Shown: positions 16,855 through 25,434 of the stretch, in pieces | How positions within the stretch are numbered: position 1 is the stretch's first letter | How the letters are laid out: the number at the start of each line of letters is the position of its first letter | Source: Amycolatopsis benzoatilytica AK 16/65 | GTDB lineage: Bacteria > Actinomycetota > Actinomycetes > Mycobacteriales > Pseudonocardiaceae | Assembly: GCF_000383915.1 (NCBI RefSeq) | Contig: NZ_KB912942.1 | Span: 4,363,370-4,427,369, forward strand | Reading direction: 5' to 3' | DNA: 64,000 bases | Made by a program: the position numbers and the translations under genes | The notes under the pieces: model-generated | The model's database searches: none | What the model was told of the DNA's origin: nothing | The model's input: the letters and a program-made list of their open reading frames with translations, nothing else

Positions 16855-17313
16855 TCAGGAACTCCGGTCCATCGAACCCCAATCGGCTGTCTCTCGCCGA
16901 ACCAGCCGACGAGCCTCCAGCATCACCTCGTCAGCGATCCAGGCCAGCGGCTGAGCGTCGACCACGAGCGGCTCGTTGTCCGGGCCGCGCGCGATTTCGC
17001 GGCCCCGCAGCAGCCAAGCGCGCACTCCGGGGCCGCCGCGTTCGCGCAGGTGCTCGTAGTCGTGCAGCCGCCGCGCCAGCCACAGGCGCAGCGGCCGGTC
17101 GCGCCACCACGGCTGCCGGGCGAGCGAGTTCGCCGACAGTCCGGGCAGCGCGATCCCGGTGAGCCCGTCCCGGCTTTGCTCGCCGGAGCGCAAGTCCACG
17201 CCCGGGCCGCGCGACCACCGCACGTACAAATCCTGCTCGCCTGCCCGCCGGAACGCGGAAACCAGCCCGTCGAGGCAGCCGAGGACGGGCAACGAGCTGT
17301 CCGGGTTCGCCAT
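16855..17313 (-). CDS. DUF6098-like protein
   Basis: A 152-residue soluble protein. The segments LYVRWSRGPGVDL, LPGLSANSL, WWRDRPLRLWLARRLHDYEHL and ARGPDNEPLVVDAQPLAWI match my memory of the actinobacterial DUF6098 family; function unknown. ATG 17313 (MANPDSSLP) fits the family start better than the in-frame ATG 33 bases upstream. It is encoded downstream of, and on the same strand as, the decarboxylase gene. Confidence 0.65.
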   Translation of the reverse strand: MANPDSSLPVLGCLDGLVSAFRRAGEQDLYVRWSRGPGVDLRSGEQSRDGLTGIALPGLSANSLARQPWWRDRPLRLWLARRLHDYEHLRERGGPGVRAWLLRGREIARGPDNEPLVVDAQPLAWIADEVMLEARRLVRRETADWGSMDRSS

Positions 17314-17383
17314 GCTCGCCGGATTACCCTGGTGCGCCGCGAACAATCGGCGGGAAGCAGAACTCGTTGCCGGCCGGGTCGCT

Positions 17384-18850
17384 TCAGCGGCCCACGACCC
17401 GGACGGTGCGCAGCAGCGGATCCACTGGGTCGGGCAGGAACATGCCCGCGGCGACCCCGCTGCGCAGATAGTCCAGAACCGGCTGGGTCAGCACCTCCCC
17501 CGGCAGCACCGCCGGCACGCCCGGCGGGTACGGGCTGATCGTTTCGGCTGCGATCCGGCCCGCCGCGGCCGTCGCCGGAATCTGTTCGGCGGGGCCGAAG
17601 AACGCGTCGCGCGGCAGCATCGCCTGCTCTGGTTCGAGGTCCTCGGGCGCGGGCAGTTCGACCGCGGGGCAGCGGGGCAGCTCGTCGGCGTGCTCGCACA
17701 GCGCACGCAGCGCGTCGACCAGCCGGGCGGCGGTGCCCTCGTCGTCGCCGACGGTCAGTTGCGCGGCGATCCGGCGATGATCCGACAGCCCCACGTCAAC
17801 GCGGTGGTGTTCGCGCAGCCAGTGGTTTGCCGTGTAGCCGGAACACCCCAGCCCGGACACGTCGATCAGCAGTTTCAGCGGATCCCGGTCGTCCGCCCGT
17901 CCCGGGCCGACCAGATCGGTCTCGCCCAGCACCTGAATGCCCGCGAGCGCGGCCAGGCGTTCGCGCGTCGACTCGGCGAGGCGGAGCACGTCGTCGAGCA
18001 AGCTGTCGCCGTGCTCGACCATCTGCCGGCGCCAGCCGTCCAGCCCGGCGTAGATCAGCGACGACGGGCTGGTCGTGTCGAGCAGGTCGGCGCGCATCGC
18101 GAGCACGTCGGCGTCCACCAGATCGCCGCGCAGGTGATACACCGAGCCCTGCTCCAGGCCGGCCCCCATCTTGTGCACGCTCGTCACGCACAGATCGGCG
18201 CCCGCGTCCATCGCCCAGGCCGGCAGCTCCGGATGGAACGGGAAGTGCGCACCCCATGCTTCGTCGACGATCAGCGGCACGCCTTGGTCGTGGCAACGCC
18301 GCGCGACGCCCCGGATGTCCGCGCAGGAACCGTAATCGGTCGGCGTGATCAGCAGCATCCCTTGCGCGTCCGGATGTTTCGCCAGTGCCGCGGCGGCTTC
18401 CGCGGCGCCCGGAGGATGGGCGAAGGCGCGGTCCCGGTCCCAGCGCGGCGGCACCCACACCGGGCGGATGCCGCTCAGGATGAGCCCGGCCACCACCGAC
18501 TTGTGCGCATTGCGCGAGAGCAGCAGTTCTTCGCCGGGGCCGGCGACGGAAAGCATCGCCGATTTGACCGAAAGCGAACTGCCGCACGTCGAGAAGAACG
18601 CGCGGTCCGCGTGCACCGCGTCCGCCATCAGATCTTCGGCCGAGGAGAGGACGCCCCGGTTGAGCGCCCGGTCGTCCAGGCCGTTCATCAGGATGATGTC
18701 CGAGGCGAACACGTCGGATCCGACGACCTGCACCAGCCGAGGGTCGGCGCCTCGGCCTTGTTTGTGCCCGGGCGGCAGGAACGGCAGGTGGCCGTCCGCG
18801 CGGAACCGCTGGATCGCCTCGAGTACCGGAGCACGGGAATGATCAGCCAC
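17384..18850 (-). CDS. Orn/Lys/Arg decarboxylase-family PLP enzyme
   Basis: A 488-residue fold-type I PLP enzyme. N-terminal LPFLPPGHKQGRG and FFSTCGSSLSVKSAML are characteristic of the major Orn/Lys/Arg decarboxylase domain; VDEAWGAHFPFHPELP carries the cofactor-binding Asp, and SVHKMGAGLEQGS holds the PLP lysine. The C-terminal domain (PYPPGVPAVLPGEVLT) completes it. It is the shorter form common in Gram-positives, lacking the N-terminal wing of the enterobacterial inducible enzymes. It probably makes a polyamine precursor; substrate choice cannot be read from sequence. Confidence 0.85.
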   Translation of the reverse strand: MADHSRAPVLEAIQRFRADGHLPFLPPGHKQGRGADPRLVQVVGSDVFASDIILMNGLDDRALNRGVLSSAEDLMADAVHADRAFFSTCGSSLSVKSAMLSVAGPGEELLLSRNAHKSVVAGLILSGIRPVWVPPRWDRDRAFAHPPGAAEAAAALAKHPDAQGMLLITPTDYGSCADIRGVARRCHDQGVPLIVDEAWGAHFPFHPELPAWAMDAGADLCVTSVHKMGAGLEQGSVYHLRGDLVDADVLAMRADLLDTTSPSSLIYAGLDGWRRQMVEHGDSLLDDVLRLAESTRERLAALAGIQVLGETDLVGPGRADDRDPLKLLIDVSGLGCSGYTANHWLREHHRVDVGLSDHRRIAAQLTVGDDEGTAARLVDALRALCEHADELPRCPAVELPAPEDLEPEQAMLPRDAFFGPAEQIPATAAAGRIAAETISPYPPGVPAVLPGEVLTQPVLDYLRSGVAAGMFLPDPVDPLLRTVRVVGR

Positions 18851-18975
18851 GGCCTCCGGTTTTCCCGCGGCGGCGCGGCCTCAAACCATCCGCCCCCGTT
18901 TGTGCGCCCCGAACAGCGAGGCGTTTACCGGACTCGCGACCGGGTATGCGGAGTGCCAGTACAAGGAGGCCAGCA

Positions 18976-19263
18976 ATGCCGTCGCGCCCGCAGAGCACTG
19001 CAGCACCATCGAAGCGCGACTCGGGAAAGCCCGAGCCGCGCGGAAAACCGGACTCCCCAGCGCCGCCGCCGGATGCCGGAGAAGCGCAGACCCCGGCGGC
19101 GCTGGCGGGTACGAAACGCGTGCTGTGGTGGGGCGGGCTGGCGGCACTGGCCACGGTCGGGATCCTCGAATGGCCCGTCGCCGCCGCGGTGGGCGCGGGC
19201 AGTTATGTCGCCGAAAAGCTGGCCGCCGCTGACGCGCGCGCCGACCGGGCAGCTGAGAACTAG
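18976..19263 (+). CDS. Small one-helix protein upstream of the giant P-type ATPase (copy 1)
   Basis: A 95-residue protein. Residues about 1-45 are polar and Pro/Lys-rich; residues about 50-80 form a hydrophobic, Ala/Gly-rich segment (VLWWGGLAALATVGILEWP, then VGAGSYVAEKLA). AAGGAGG lies 7 bases before ATG 18976. The next gene encodes a paralogue sharing the ALxxLEWPV core. The pair precedes the CtpH/I-type ATPase and may be a small accessory subunit of it; this is inferred from position only. Confidence 0.72.
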   Translation: MPSRPQSTAAPSKRDSGKPEPRGKPDSPAPPPDAGEAQTPAALAGTKRVLWWGGLAALATVGILEWPVAAAVGAGSYVAEKLAAADARADRAAEN

Positions 19264-19275
19264 CCGGAGGAAACC

Positions 19276-19551
19276 ATGTCTGCCAACACTCGCCGGCCCG
19301 CGCATCGGGGACAAGGCGCCGCGGCCCGAGCCACCGGCAAGAACTCGGTCCGAGTGGCGTTGCCTCTGGTCGGGACGATTTCCCTGCCGCCGCCTCAGCA
19401 GCTTGCCTACCTTGGCGGTATCGCCGCGCTGACCGCGCTGCAGGTGCTCGAGTGGCCGGTCAGCATGACGCTGGCGGCCGGTCACCTAGTGGCGACCGCA
19501 AGCAACAACAAAGTGGTGCAGGACTTCGGCGAAGCGCTCGAGGACGCTTGA
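19276..19551 (+). CDS. Small one-helix protein upstream of the giant P-type ATPase (copy 2)
   Basis: A 91-residue paralogue of the preceding protein. A basic N-terminus (RRPAHRGQGAAARATGK) precedes a hydrophobic stretch of residues about 42-70 (LAYLGGIAALTALQVLEWPV, then TLAAGHLVATA) and a polar tail. GGAGGAAA precedes ATG 19276. It is 12 bp after copy 1 and about 215 bp before the ATPase. The shared hydrophobic LEWPV core indicates duplication. Confidence 0.72.
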   Translation: MSANTRRPAHRGQGAAARATGKNSVRVALPLVGTISLPPPQQLAYLGGIAALTALQVLEWPVSMTLAAGHLVATASNNKVVQDFGEALEDA

Positions 19552-19765
19552 CGCCCCGGTCGCATCAGCGAGGTCGCGGCAAGCAACAGCATCCGGTCGA
19601 GTCCGCTCGCACCGCAGGCACCGGCCGCCGCGCTCAGCACCGGCTCGGCATACCGCTGCAGCAGGCTCAGCAGCGGCCGGAGGTCCACTTGGTACTCGCG
19701 GCGCTTTTCCACGCCTTCAGCGTCCGGCCGATGCCAGCGAGGGTCAAGGAAACCGTGAATGAACG

Positions 19766-22700
19766 ATGTCCGCGCAAGGAGTGGCGAAACTGTTTCCCGG
19801 GAATGGCGAACGATTGAACGACACTCGGCCTTCGGTGATCTCGCTCGCGGCCCGGCTGCCGCTCGCGGGGTTCGGCCTGGCCATGACCGCACCCACGCGG
19901 ATGGCACGAAGTGCCGGCAAAGTCCTGGACGTAGCCGCTGAAGCAGCTTCTCTCGGCGCGGACGCGCTGACTGCCGGTGCAGGCGCCGGGCTCGGCGCCG
20001 CGGCGAGCGCCGCGCGTGTTCTGCGCAAGGCGGTTCGCAGCGGCGCGGAGGACCTCGGAGCCGGCTGGCGCAACGGCCGCGCGCTCCACCTCCGCCTTCG
20101 TCCGGCCGAGCCAGGCGACAAAAGCCGCTTCGATCAGCTCGTGCACAAGGTGATCCGGGAGGCGCTGGCTCATCCCGACGTGGTCGCCGCATACTGGGAC
20201 GCCGGTTTGTCACGCATGGTCGTGACGATGGCCGAGGGCGCGGCCGGCGACCGGATCGTGGCGGCAGTCTCGGCACGCGCGGAGCGACACGGGCTTTCCC
20301 TTGCGCCGCAAGACGACACGGCCACCCATCCCGGCGACCTCCGCGCGGTAAAGACCCAGGCCGCCGCGCTCGCGATCAGCGGTGCCGGGCTGGCGACGGC
20401 AGTGCTCAGCGCACCTCTTCGACTGCGCCGCCCGCCGCAAGCGGTGCTGGCGGCGCTGACCGCGGTGCGGGAACACCCGCTCGCGCGGGACTTCCTGCGG
20501 GCGCACCTGGGCAGGTCGACCGCCGAGCTGGCGGTGGCGACCGCCAACGCCGCGCTGCACGGTTTCGGGAATTCGCCGGCCGACCTCGCCCTCGACGCGG
20601 TGCTGCGCACTGGACAGCTGGCGGACGCGGTCGCACAGGTCGTCGCTTTCGAGCGGACCTGCGATCGCCTGTGCACTCCCGGCCGCGAGAGCCCGGCGGC
20701 ACGGCCCGCACGCCGGCCCGCTCCGGGGGATCCGGTCACCGACTACGCCAAGACGGCTTTGACCGGCGGACTGCTCGGCGCCGCCGGCACCGCGCTGTTC
20801 AGCCGGGGTGCCGGGCAGGCCAGCTCGGCGGTGCTGGCGAGTTCCCCCAAACCCGCTCGGTATGCCTGGACCGCCTACGCCTCCGGGCTCGGCCTCTCCC
20901 TGGCGCGCGAACGGGTGCTGGTCCGCTCTCCGGACCGGCTCCGGCTCCTTCCCGCGGCGAATACCTTGGTGGTGCACGGAAACGCGCTCCGCGGCGAGCG
21001 ACGCACGGTGGTCGAGGCGCATCCCTCCGACGACGAGTGGGAGGAAGGCAGGCTCTGGCAGGCCGCGGTCCGGTCGCTGGACGGCGCGGACAGTCCGGTC
21101 CGGCTGCGTCCGGTGCCCGACAACCCGGCCGGCACGACCGGTCTGATGATTGCCTCGGCCGGGGGCGCCGAGGTGGGAACGGTTCTCGTCGGCTATGCGC
21201 CGGACCCGCTGGCGGAGAGCGTGCTGGACGCGGCCGGGCGAGCCGGTCTGCGGATCGTGGTGGTCCAGGAGGACGTCCCCGGCGTCGATGCCGCCCTCGC
21301 CGACGAGGTCGCCACCGGGCAGGCGATGGCCGATGTGGTGACCGCCTGCCAGGAGGACGGCAACGTCGTGGTGACCGTGGCCCGCGTCCCGGCGAGCTCG
21401 GACGAGGACGCGCGAGACGAAGTGCTGACCGGGCTGCTGCGCGGCGACCTCTCGGTGGCGGTGGCGAACGACTGCGACGCCGTGGTGTGGGCCGCGGACC
21501 TGTTGTCGGTCAACGGACTGGCGGGAGTGTGGCGGTTGGTGCACGCCGTCGGCGGCGCGCGCACCGCCGGAGACCGCGCGACGACTTGCGCGGAGGCCGC
21601 CGCCGCCCTGTCCGGCCTGGTGGTCGCCACCGGCGGGCAACGGCAGTGGCGACGCCTGCTTTCGCCGCTGGCGCGGTTGAGCCCGGTCAATCTCGCCACC
21701 GCGGTGGCACTGGCCGCCGGGTGGCAAGCGGTCGCCGCGATGGCGGCGGAACCGGTGCCGCCGCCGCGTCCGAGAGTCGCCTGGCACGCCCTGCCGCCAG
21801 ACGAAGTGCGGCGTCAGCTGAGTGCGTCGCCGCAACGAGACCAAGCGCGCCGCAACGGCTTGCCCCAGCGCGCCCAGCGCCTGGCCTCGGCGGCCGGGCA
21901 GCTGCCCGGGAGTGCGCCGCTGAGGACCGGGATGCGCCTGGCCGGCGCGATGCGAACAGAGCTGGGCGATCCGCTGACGCCCGTCCTCGCGGTCGGCGCC
22001 GCCGCGTCGGCGATTCTCGGCTCCGCGGTGGACGCGCTGCTGGTGCTGGCCGCGATGGGGATCAACGCCTTGGTCGGCGGGGTGCAGGGGCTTCGGGCCG
22101 AGCAGGCGCTGGCCGGTCTGACGGCGACGCAGGCTCCTCGCGCCCGCCGGGTACCGGAGCGGGACGAAGCACCGGAAGTGGTGGACGCCGCCGGGCTGGC
22201 CCCTGGCGACCTCGTGGACCTCCAGGTGGGCGACGTCGTGCCGGCTGATGCCCGGCTGCTGTGCCTGACCGGCCTCGAAGTCGACGAATCCGTGCTGACC
22301 GGCGAATCCCTGCCGGTGGCGAAACGTGTCGCGGCGACGCCGGCGGCGGACCTCGCGGACCGACTCTGCATGGTTTTCGAAGGCACCACAGTGGTCGCCG
22401 GTTCGGCCCGCGCGATCGTCGCGGACACCGGCGACCGCACCGAGGCGGGCCGCGCGGTCGCTTTGGCGTCCCGCACCGCGCCGGCGGCCGGCGTCCAGGC
22501 GCGGCTGCGGGAACTGACTCGCAAAGCGCTGCCGCTGACCCTGGCCGGCGGTGCCGCGGTCACCGGGTTGTCGTTACTGCGCGGGCGGACGGTGCGGGAG
22601 GCGATCAGCGGCGGCGTCGCGGTGGCGGTCGCCGCGGTACCGGAAGGACTGCCGTTGGTCGCCACGGTCGCGCAGACGGCCGCGGCCCGCCGGCTCAGCC

Positions 22701-24340
22701 GCCGCGGGGTGCTGGTCCGATCCGCCCGCACGCTGGAAGCGCTGGGCCGCATCGACACCGTGTGCTTCGACAAGACCGGCACGCTGACCCGGAACGAACT
22801 GCGGGTGATCGAGGTCGCGACGGCGAACGGCGAAACCCATCCGGTCCGGCGAGCGAACCGGTCCGCCGCCGCGGCCGAGACGTTGCGGGCCGGTGCCCGG
22901 GCCTGCCCGGCCGAAGAAGACAACGGCCGGACCGGGCACGCGCACGCGACCGACGCCGCGGTGCTCGCCGCGGCCCCGCCCGACCCGGAGTGGCGGCAAG
23001 TCGCCAGCCTCCCGTTCGAAGCCAGCCGCGGCTATGCGGCCGCGGCCGGTCTCGACGGCGAAACCGGGCTGCTGGAAGTCAAGGGAGCACTGGAAGTCGT
23101 GCTCCCGTGCTGCCCGAAGCTCCCCGCCGGAATTCCCGCACTGGCCGAATCGCTGACCGGCACCGGCCTGCGGGTGCTCGCCGTCGCCCGCCGCCGCGTG
23201 TCTCCGGAACGGCTGCCGGAAGCCGCCGACGAGCCGCTCGGCGACCTCGAATTCGTCGGCCTGCTCGCGCTGGCGGACAGCCCGCGCCCGCACGCCTCGG
23301 AGATGGTGTCCGGGCTGCGCGAGGCCGGCGTGACGCCGGTCGTGCTGACCGGCGACCATCCGCGCACCGCGCTGGCGATCGCGACCGAACTGGGCTGGCC
23401 GGACGACACCACCGTGGTCACCGGACAGGAACTGGCCGCGCTGGACCGGGCCGGCCGCGCGAATCTCCTGCGCGGGGCCGGGATCGTGGCGCGGGTGGCC
23501 CCGGAGCAGAAGCTGCAGGTGGTCGAAGCCCTGCGCGCCGCGGGCCGAGTCGTAGCGATGGTCGGCGACGGCGCGAACGACGCCGCCGCGATCCGGGCCG
23601 CCGACGCGGGCATCGCGCTGGCCGCCCGCGGCTCGGCCGCCGCGCGCAACGCCGCGGACATCGTGCTGACCGACGGCGATCTGCGCGTGCTGGTCGACGC
23701 CGTCGACGAAGGGCGAGCGCTCTGGCGCAGCGTCGCCGACGCGATCAGCATCCTGATCGGCGGCAACGCCGGCGAGGTCGGCTTCACCGTGCTGGGCACG
23801 CTGCTGTCCGGGACTTCTCCGCTGTCCACCCGGCAACTGCTGCTCGTCAACCTGCTCACCGACATGTTCCCGGCAATGGCGATCGCGGTGACTCCCAGCG
23901 CCGAGGAGGGAAACGCCGCCGGCACTGGTTCCCTCGGCAGCGCGCTGACCCGGCAGATCCGCAACCGGGGCATCGTCACCGGGCTGGGAGCGACCACTTC
24001 CTGGCTCGCCGGCGCTCTGACCCCGGGCTCCGCGCGGCGCACGAGCACGATGTCGCTGTGCGGGCTGGTCGGCGCCCAGCTGGTGCAGACGCTCGTCGGG
24101 CGCTCGCACAGCCCGCTGGTGCTCGCGACCGGCCTCGGCTCGGCGGCGGCGTTGTTCGCGGTCGTGCAAACCCCAGGGGTCAGCCACTTCTTCGGGTGCA
24201 CGCCGCTGGGCCCGGTGGCGTGGGCGGGAGTCGGCGGCGCGATCGCGGTGGCCGCGGTGACGCCGCCGCTGCTGCCCGCGCTGGAGCGCGTCGCGGGCCG
24301 GTTCACGGATCGGCTGCCGGCCGTGCGCCTGACCCGGTGA
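19766..24340 (+). CDS. CtpH/CtpI-type giant cation-transporting P-type ATPase
   Basis: A 1524-residue P-type ATPase. The catalytic half is complete: TGES at about residue 843, PEGLP in helix M4 at about 959, the phosphorylated Asp in CFDKTGTLTRNE at about 1002 and GDGANDAAAIRAADAG at about 1266. The PEGLP motif points to a P2-like ion pump. The first ~640 residues are an unrelated, Ala-rich region as in mycobacterial CtpH and CtpI, whose ions are not firmly known. A rare TTA leucine codon lies at 22574-22576. ATG 19766 is the first start; GTG 19781 and TTG 19814 are alternatives. Two small membrane genes precede it. Confidence 0.83.
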   Translation: MSAQGVAKLFPGNGERLNDTRPSVISLAARLPLAGFGLAMTAPTRMARSAGKVLDVAAEAASLGADALTAGAGAGLGAAASAARVLRKAVRSGAEDLGAGWRNGRALHLRLRPAEPGDKSRFDQLVHKVIREALAHPDVVAAYWDAGLSRMVVTMAEGAAGDRIVAAVSARAERHGLSLAPQDDTATHPGDLRAVKTQAAALAISGAGLATAVLSAPLRLRRPPQAVLAALTAVREHPLARDFLRAHLGRSTAELAVATANAALHGFGNSPADLALDAVLRTGQLADAVAQVVAFERTCDRLCTPGRESPAARPARRPAPGDPVTDYAKTALTGGLLGAAGTALFSRGAGQASSAVLASSPKPARYAWTAYASGLGLSLARERVLVRSPDRLRLLPAANTLVVHGNALRGERRTVVEAHPSDDEWEEGRLWQAAVRSLDGADSPVRLRPVPDNPAGTTGLMIASAGGAEVGTVLVGYAPDPLAESVLDAAGRAGLRIVVVQEDVPGVDAALADEVATGQAMADVVTACQEDGNVVVTVARVPASSDEDARDEVLTGLLRGDLSVAVANDCDAVVWAADLLSVNGLAGVWRLVHAVGGARTAGDRATTCAEAAAALSGLVVATGGQRQWRRLLSPLARLSPVNLATAVALAAGWQAVAAMAAEPVPPPRPRVAWHALPPDEVRRQLSASPQRDQARRNGLPQRAQRLASAAGQLPGSAPLRTGMRLAGAMRTELGDPLTPVLAVGAAASAILGSAVDALLVLAAMGINALVGGVQGLRAEQALAGLTATQAPRARRVPERDEAPEVVDAAGLAPGDLVDLQVGDVVPADARLLCLTGLEVDESVLTGESLPVAKRVAATPAADLADRLCMVFEGTTVVAGSARAIVADTGDRTEAGRAVALASRTAPAAGVQARLRELTRKALPLTLAGGAAVTGLSLLRGRTVREAISGGVAVAVAAVPEGLPLVATVAQTAAARRLSRRGVLVRSARTLEALGRIDTVCFDKTGTLTRNELRVIEVATANGETHPVRRANRSAAAAETLRAGARACPAEEDNGRTGHAHATDAAVLAAAPPDPEWRQVASLPFEASRGYAAAAGLDGETGLLEVKGALEVVLPCCPKLPAGIPALAESLTGTGLRVLAVARRRVSPERLPEAADEPLGDLEFVGLLALADSPRPHASEMVSGLREAGVTPVVLTGDHPRTALAIATELGWPDDTTVVTGQELAALDRAGRANLLRGAGIVARVAPEQKLQVVEALRAAGRVVAMVGDGANDAAAIRAADAGIALAARGSAAARNAADIVLTDGDLRVLVDAVDEGRALWRSVADAISILIGGNAGEVGFTVLGTLLSGTSPLSTRQLLLVNLLTDMFPAMAIAVTPSAEEGNAAGTGSLGSALTRQIRNRGIVTGLGATTSWLAGALTPGSARRTSTMSLCGLVGAQLVQTLVGRSHSPLVLATGLGSAAALFAVVQTPGVSHFFGCTPLGPVAWAGVGGAIAVAAVTPPLLPALERVAGRFTDRLPAVRLTR

Positions 24341-24347
24341 GGCCGGG

Positions 24348-24953
24348 TCAGCTGGCGCGGCGGTACCGGATGTGCGTGGCCAGCGGCGAAGGCAACACCT
24401 CGACCGGTTCGAAGCCGAACGTGTCGAGCCCGTCGAATATCCGCTCGCCGGAGCCGAGCAGGACCGGCGCGATGTCGAGCGTCAGCTCGTCGATCACCCC
24501 GGCGGCCAGTGCCTGCCGGACGGTCGAGGCGCCGCCGGCGATGTCCACGCCCTTGTCTCCGGCGACCTCGCACGCCGCCGAGTAGGCCGCGTCGAAGCCC
24601 TCGGTGACGAAGTGGAATGTCGTGCCGCCTTCCATCTCGATCGGGGCGTGCCGGTGATGGGTCAGCACGAACACCGGCGCGTGATACGGCGGTTCGGCGC
24701 CCCACCAGCCCGACCAGTCCTCGTCCCATTCTCCGCGGATCGGCCCGAACATGTTCCGTCCCATCACATACGCGCCGCGCGGCCGCATCAGCCAGCCGAT
24801 CGCGGCCGTGTCCTCCTCGGTCGCCCGGGGATCGCCCAGATGCCAGGCGTGCAGCTCCAGTCCCCGCTTTCCGAGCGGGTTCTCCCGGCTTTGCTCCGGC
24901 CCGGCGACGAAGCCGTCCAGCGAGACCGACATGTGGCAGGTGGTGTCCGGCAT
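24348..24953 (-). CDS. RibD C-terminal / dihydrofolate reductase-like protein
   Basis: A 201-residue protein with the RibD-C fold. MSVSLDGFVAGP, the VMGRNMFGP segment, GGASTVRQALAAGVIDELTLDIAPVLLGSGERIF and a final FEPVEVLPSPLATHIRYRR are the standard family landmarks. Members are NADPH-dependent reductases of uncertain substrate. The start ATG 24953 was chosen because homology begins there; the longer frame is not family-like. It converges with the ATPase gene, with 7 bp between stops. Confidence 0.8.
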   Translation of the reverse strand: MPDTTCHMSVSLDGFVAGPEQSRENPLGKRGLELHAWHLGDPRATEEDTAAIGWLMRPRGAYVMGRNMFGPIRGEWDEDWSGWWGAEPPYHAPVFVLTHHRHAPIEMEGGTTFHFVTEGFDAAYSAACEVAGDKGVDIAGGASTVRQALAAGVIDELTLDIAPVLLGSGERIFDGLDTFGFEPVEVLPSPLATHIRYRRAS

Positions 24954-25106
24954 CGCGAACCTCCCAAGTGATTGCGAATTGCAAGCAGTAAGCCGGACGT
25001 TAGCAGCCCGAGGGCACTGGCACCAGCCCTGTCGCCGCCCTTCGCGCGGCTCTCTCGCGCCCTCGCGCACCTACCGAGCGCCCGCTCGCGCGCGCCCGGC
25101 CCGGAG

Positions 25107-25161
25107 GTCCGTGAAGGGCCCCTTGAGGGACTTAGATTCCGGCAAGGGGCCCTTCACAGAC
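25107..25161. repeat. 55-bp dispersed palindrome, copy 3
   Basis: Starts GTCCGTGAAGGGCCCCTTGA and ends GGGGCCCTTCACAGAC. The arms pair except for mismatches near the centre (GAGGGA against TCCGGC). It lies immediately beside the truncated hydrolase remnant, between the RibD-C gene and the XRE/NB-ARC gene. Confidence 0.9.
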
Positions 25162-25199
25162 AGCGCTACCCCTCCGCGCGAAGGATCATCGCTCGTCCT

Positions 25200-25379
25200 C
25201 ACTGGGGGCAGGTGGACGGCGAGGAAGCCGGCTTGATCCGCGGCCGCCTTCTCTACTACCGGCGGGTGGCAGACCGGGAAGTGATCCGCATCGTAGTGGT
25301 TGAGCACCGCGTTCGGCGCGTCCTGCGCGGCCCGCTCGGCGATCGCCGGACCGAGCTGGCGGGGTCGCTCGGCACCGGG
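25200..25379 (-). pseudogene. C-terminal remnant of an alpha/beta hydrolase
   Basis: On the minus strand an open stretch encodes IAERAAQDAPNAVLNHYDAD followed by HFPVCHPPVVEKAAADQAGFLAVHL. This looks like the last ~60 residues of an alpha/beta hydrolase, including the catalytic-His region (YDADHF) and the closing helix. The upstream part, with the nucleophile, is absent, and the frame runs on into the adjacent 55-bp palindrome rather than ending in a normal stop. It is best read as debris from a deletion. Confidence 0.5.
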
Positions 25380-25434
25380 TGATTCGTTCGCGGCATCCGC
25401 CGGGCGGAGGAGCGGCTTGTGCATAATTCCGATC

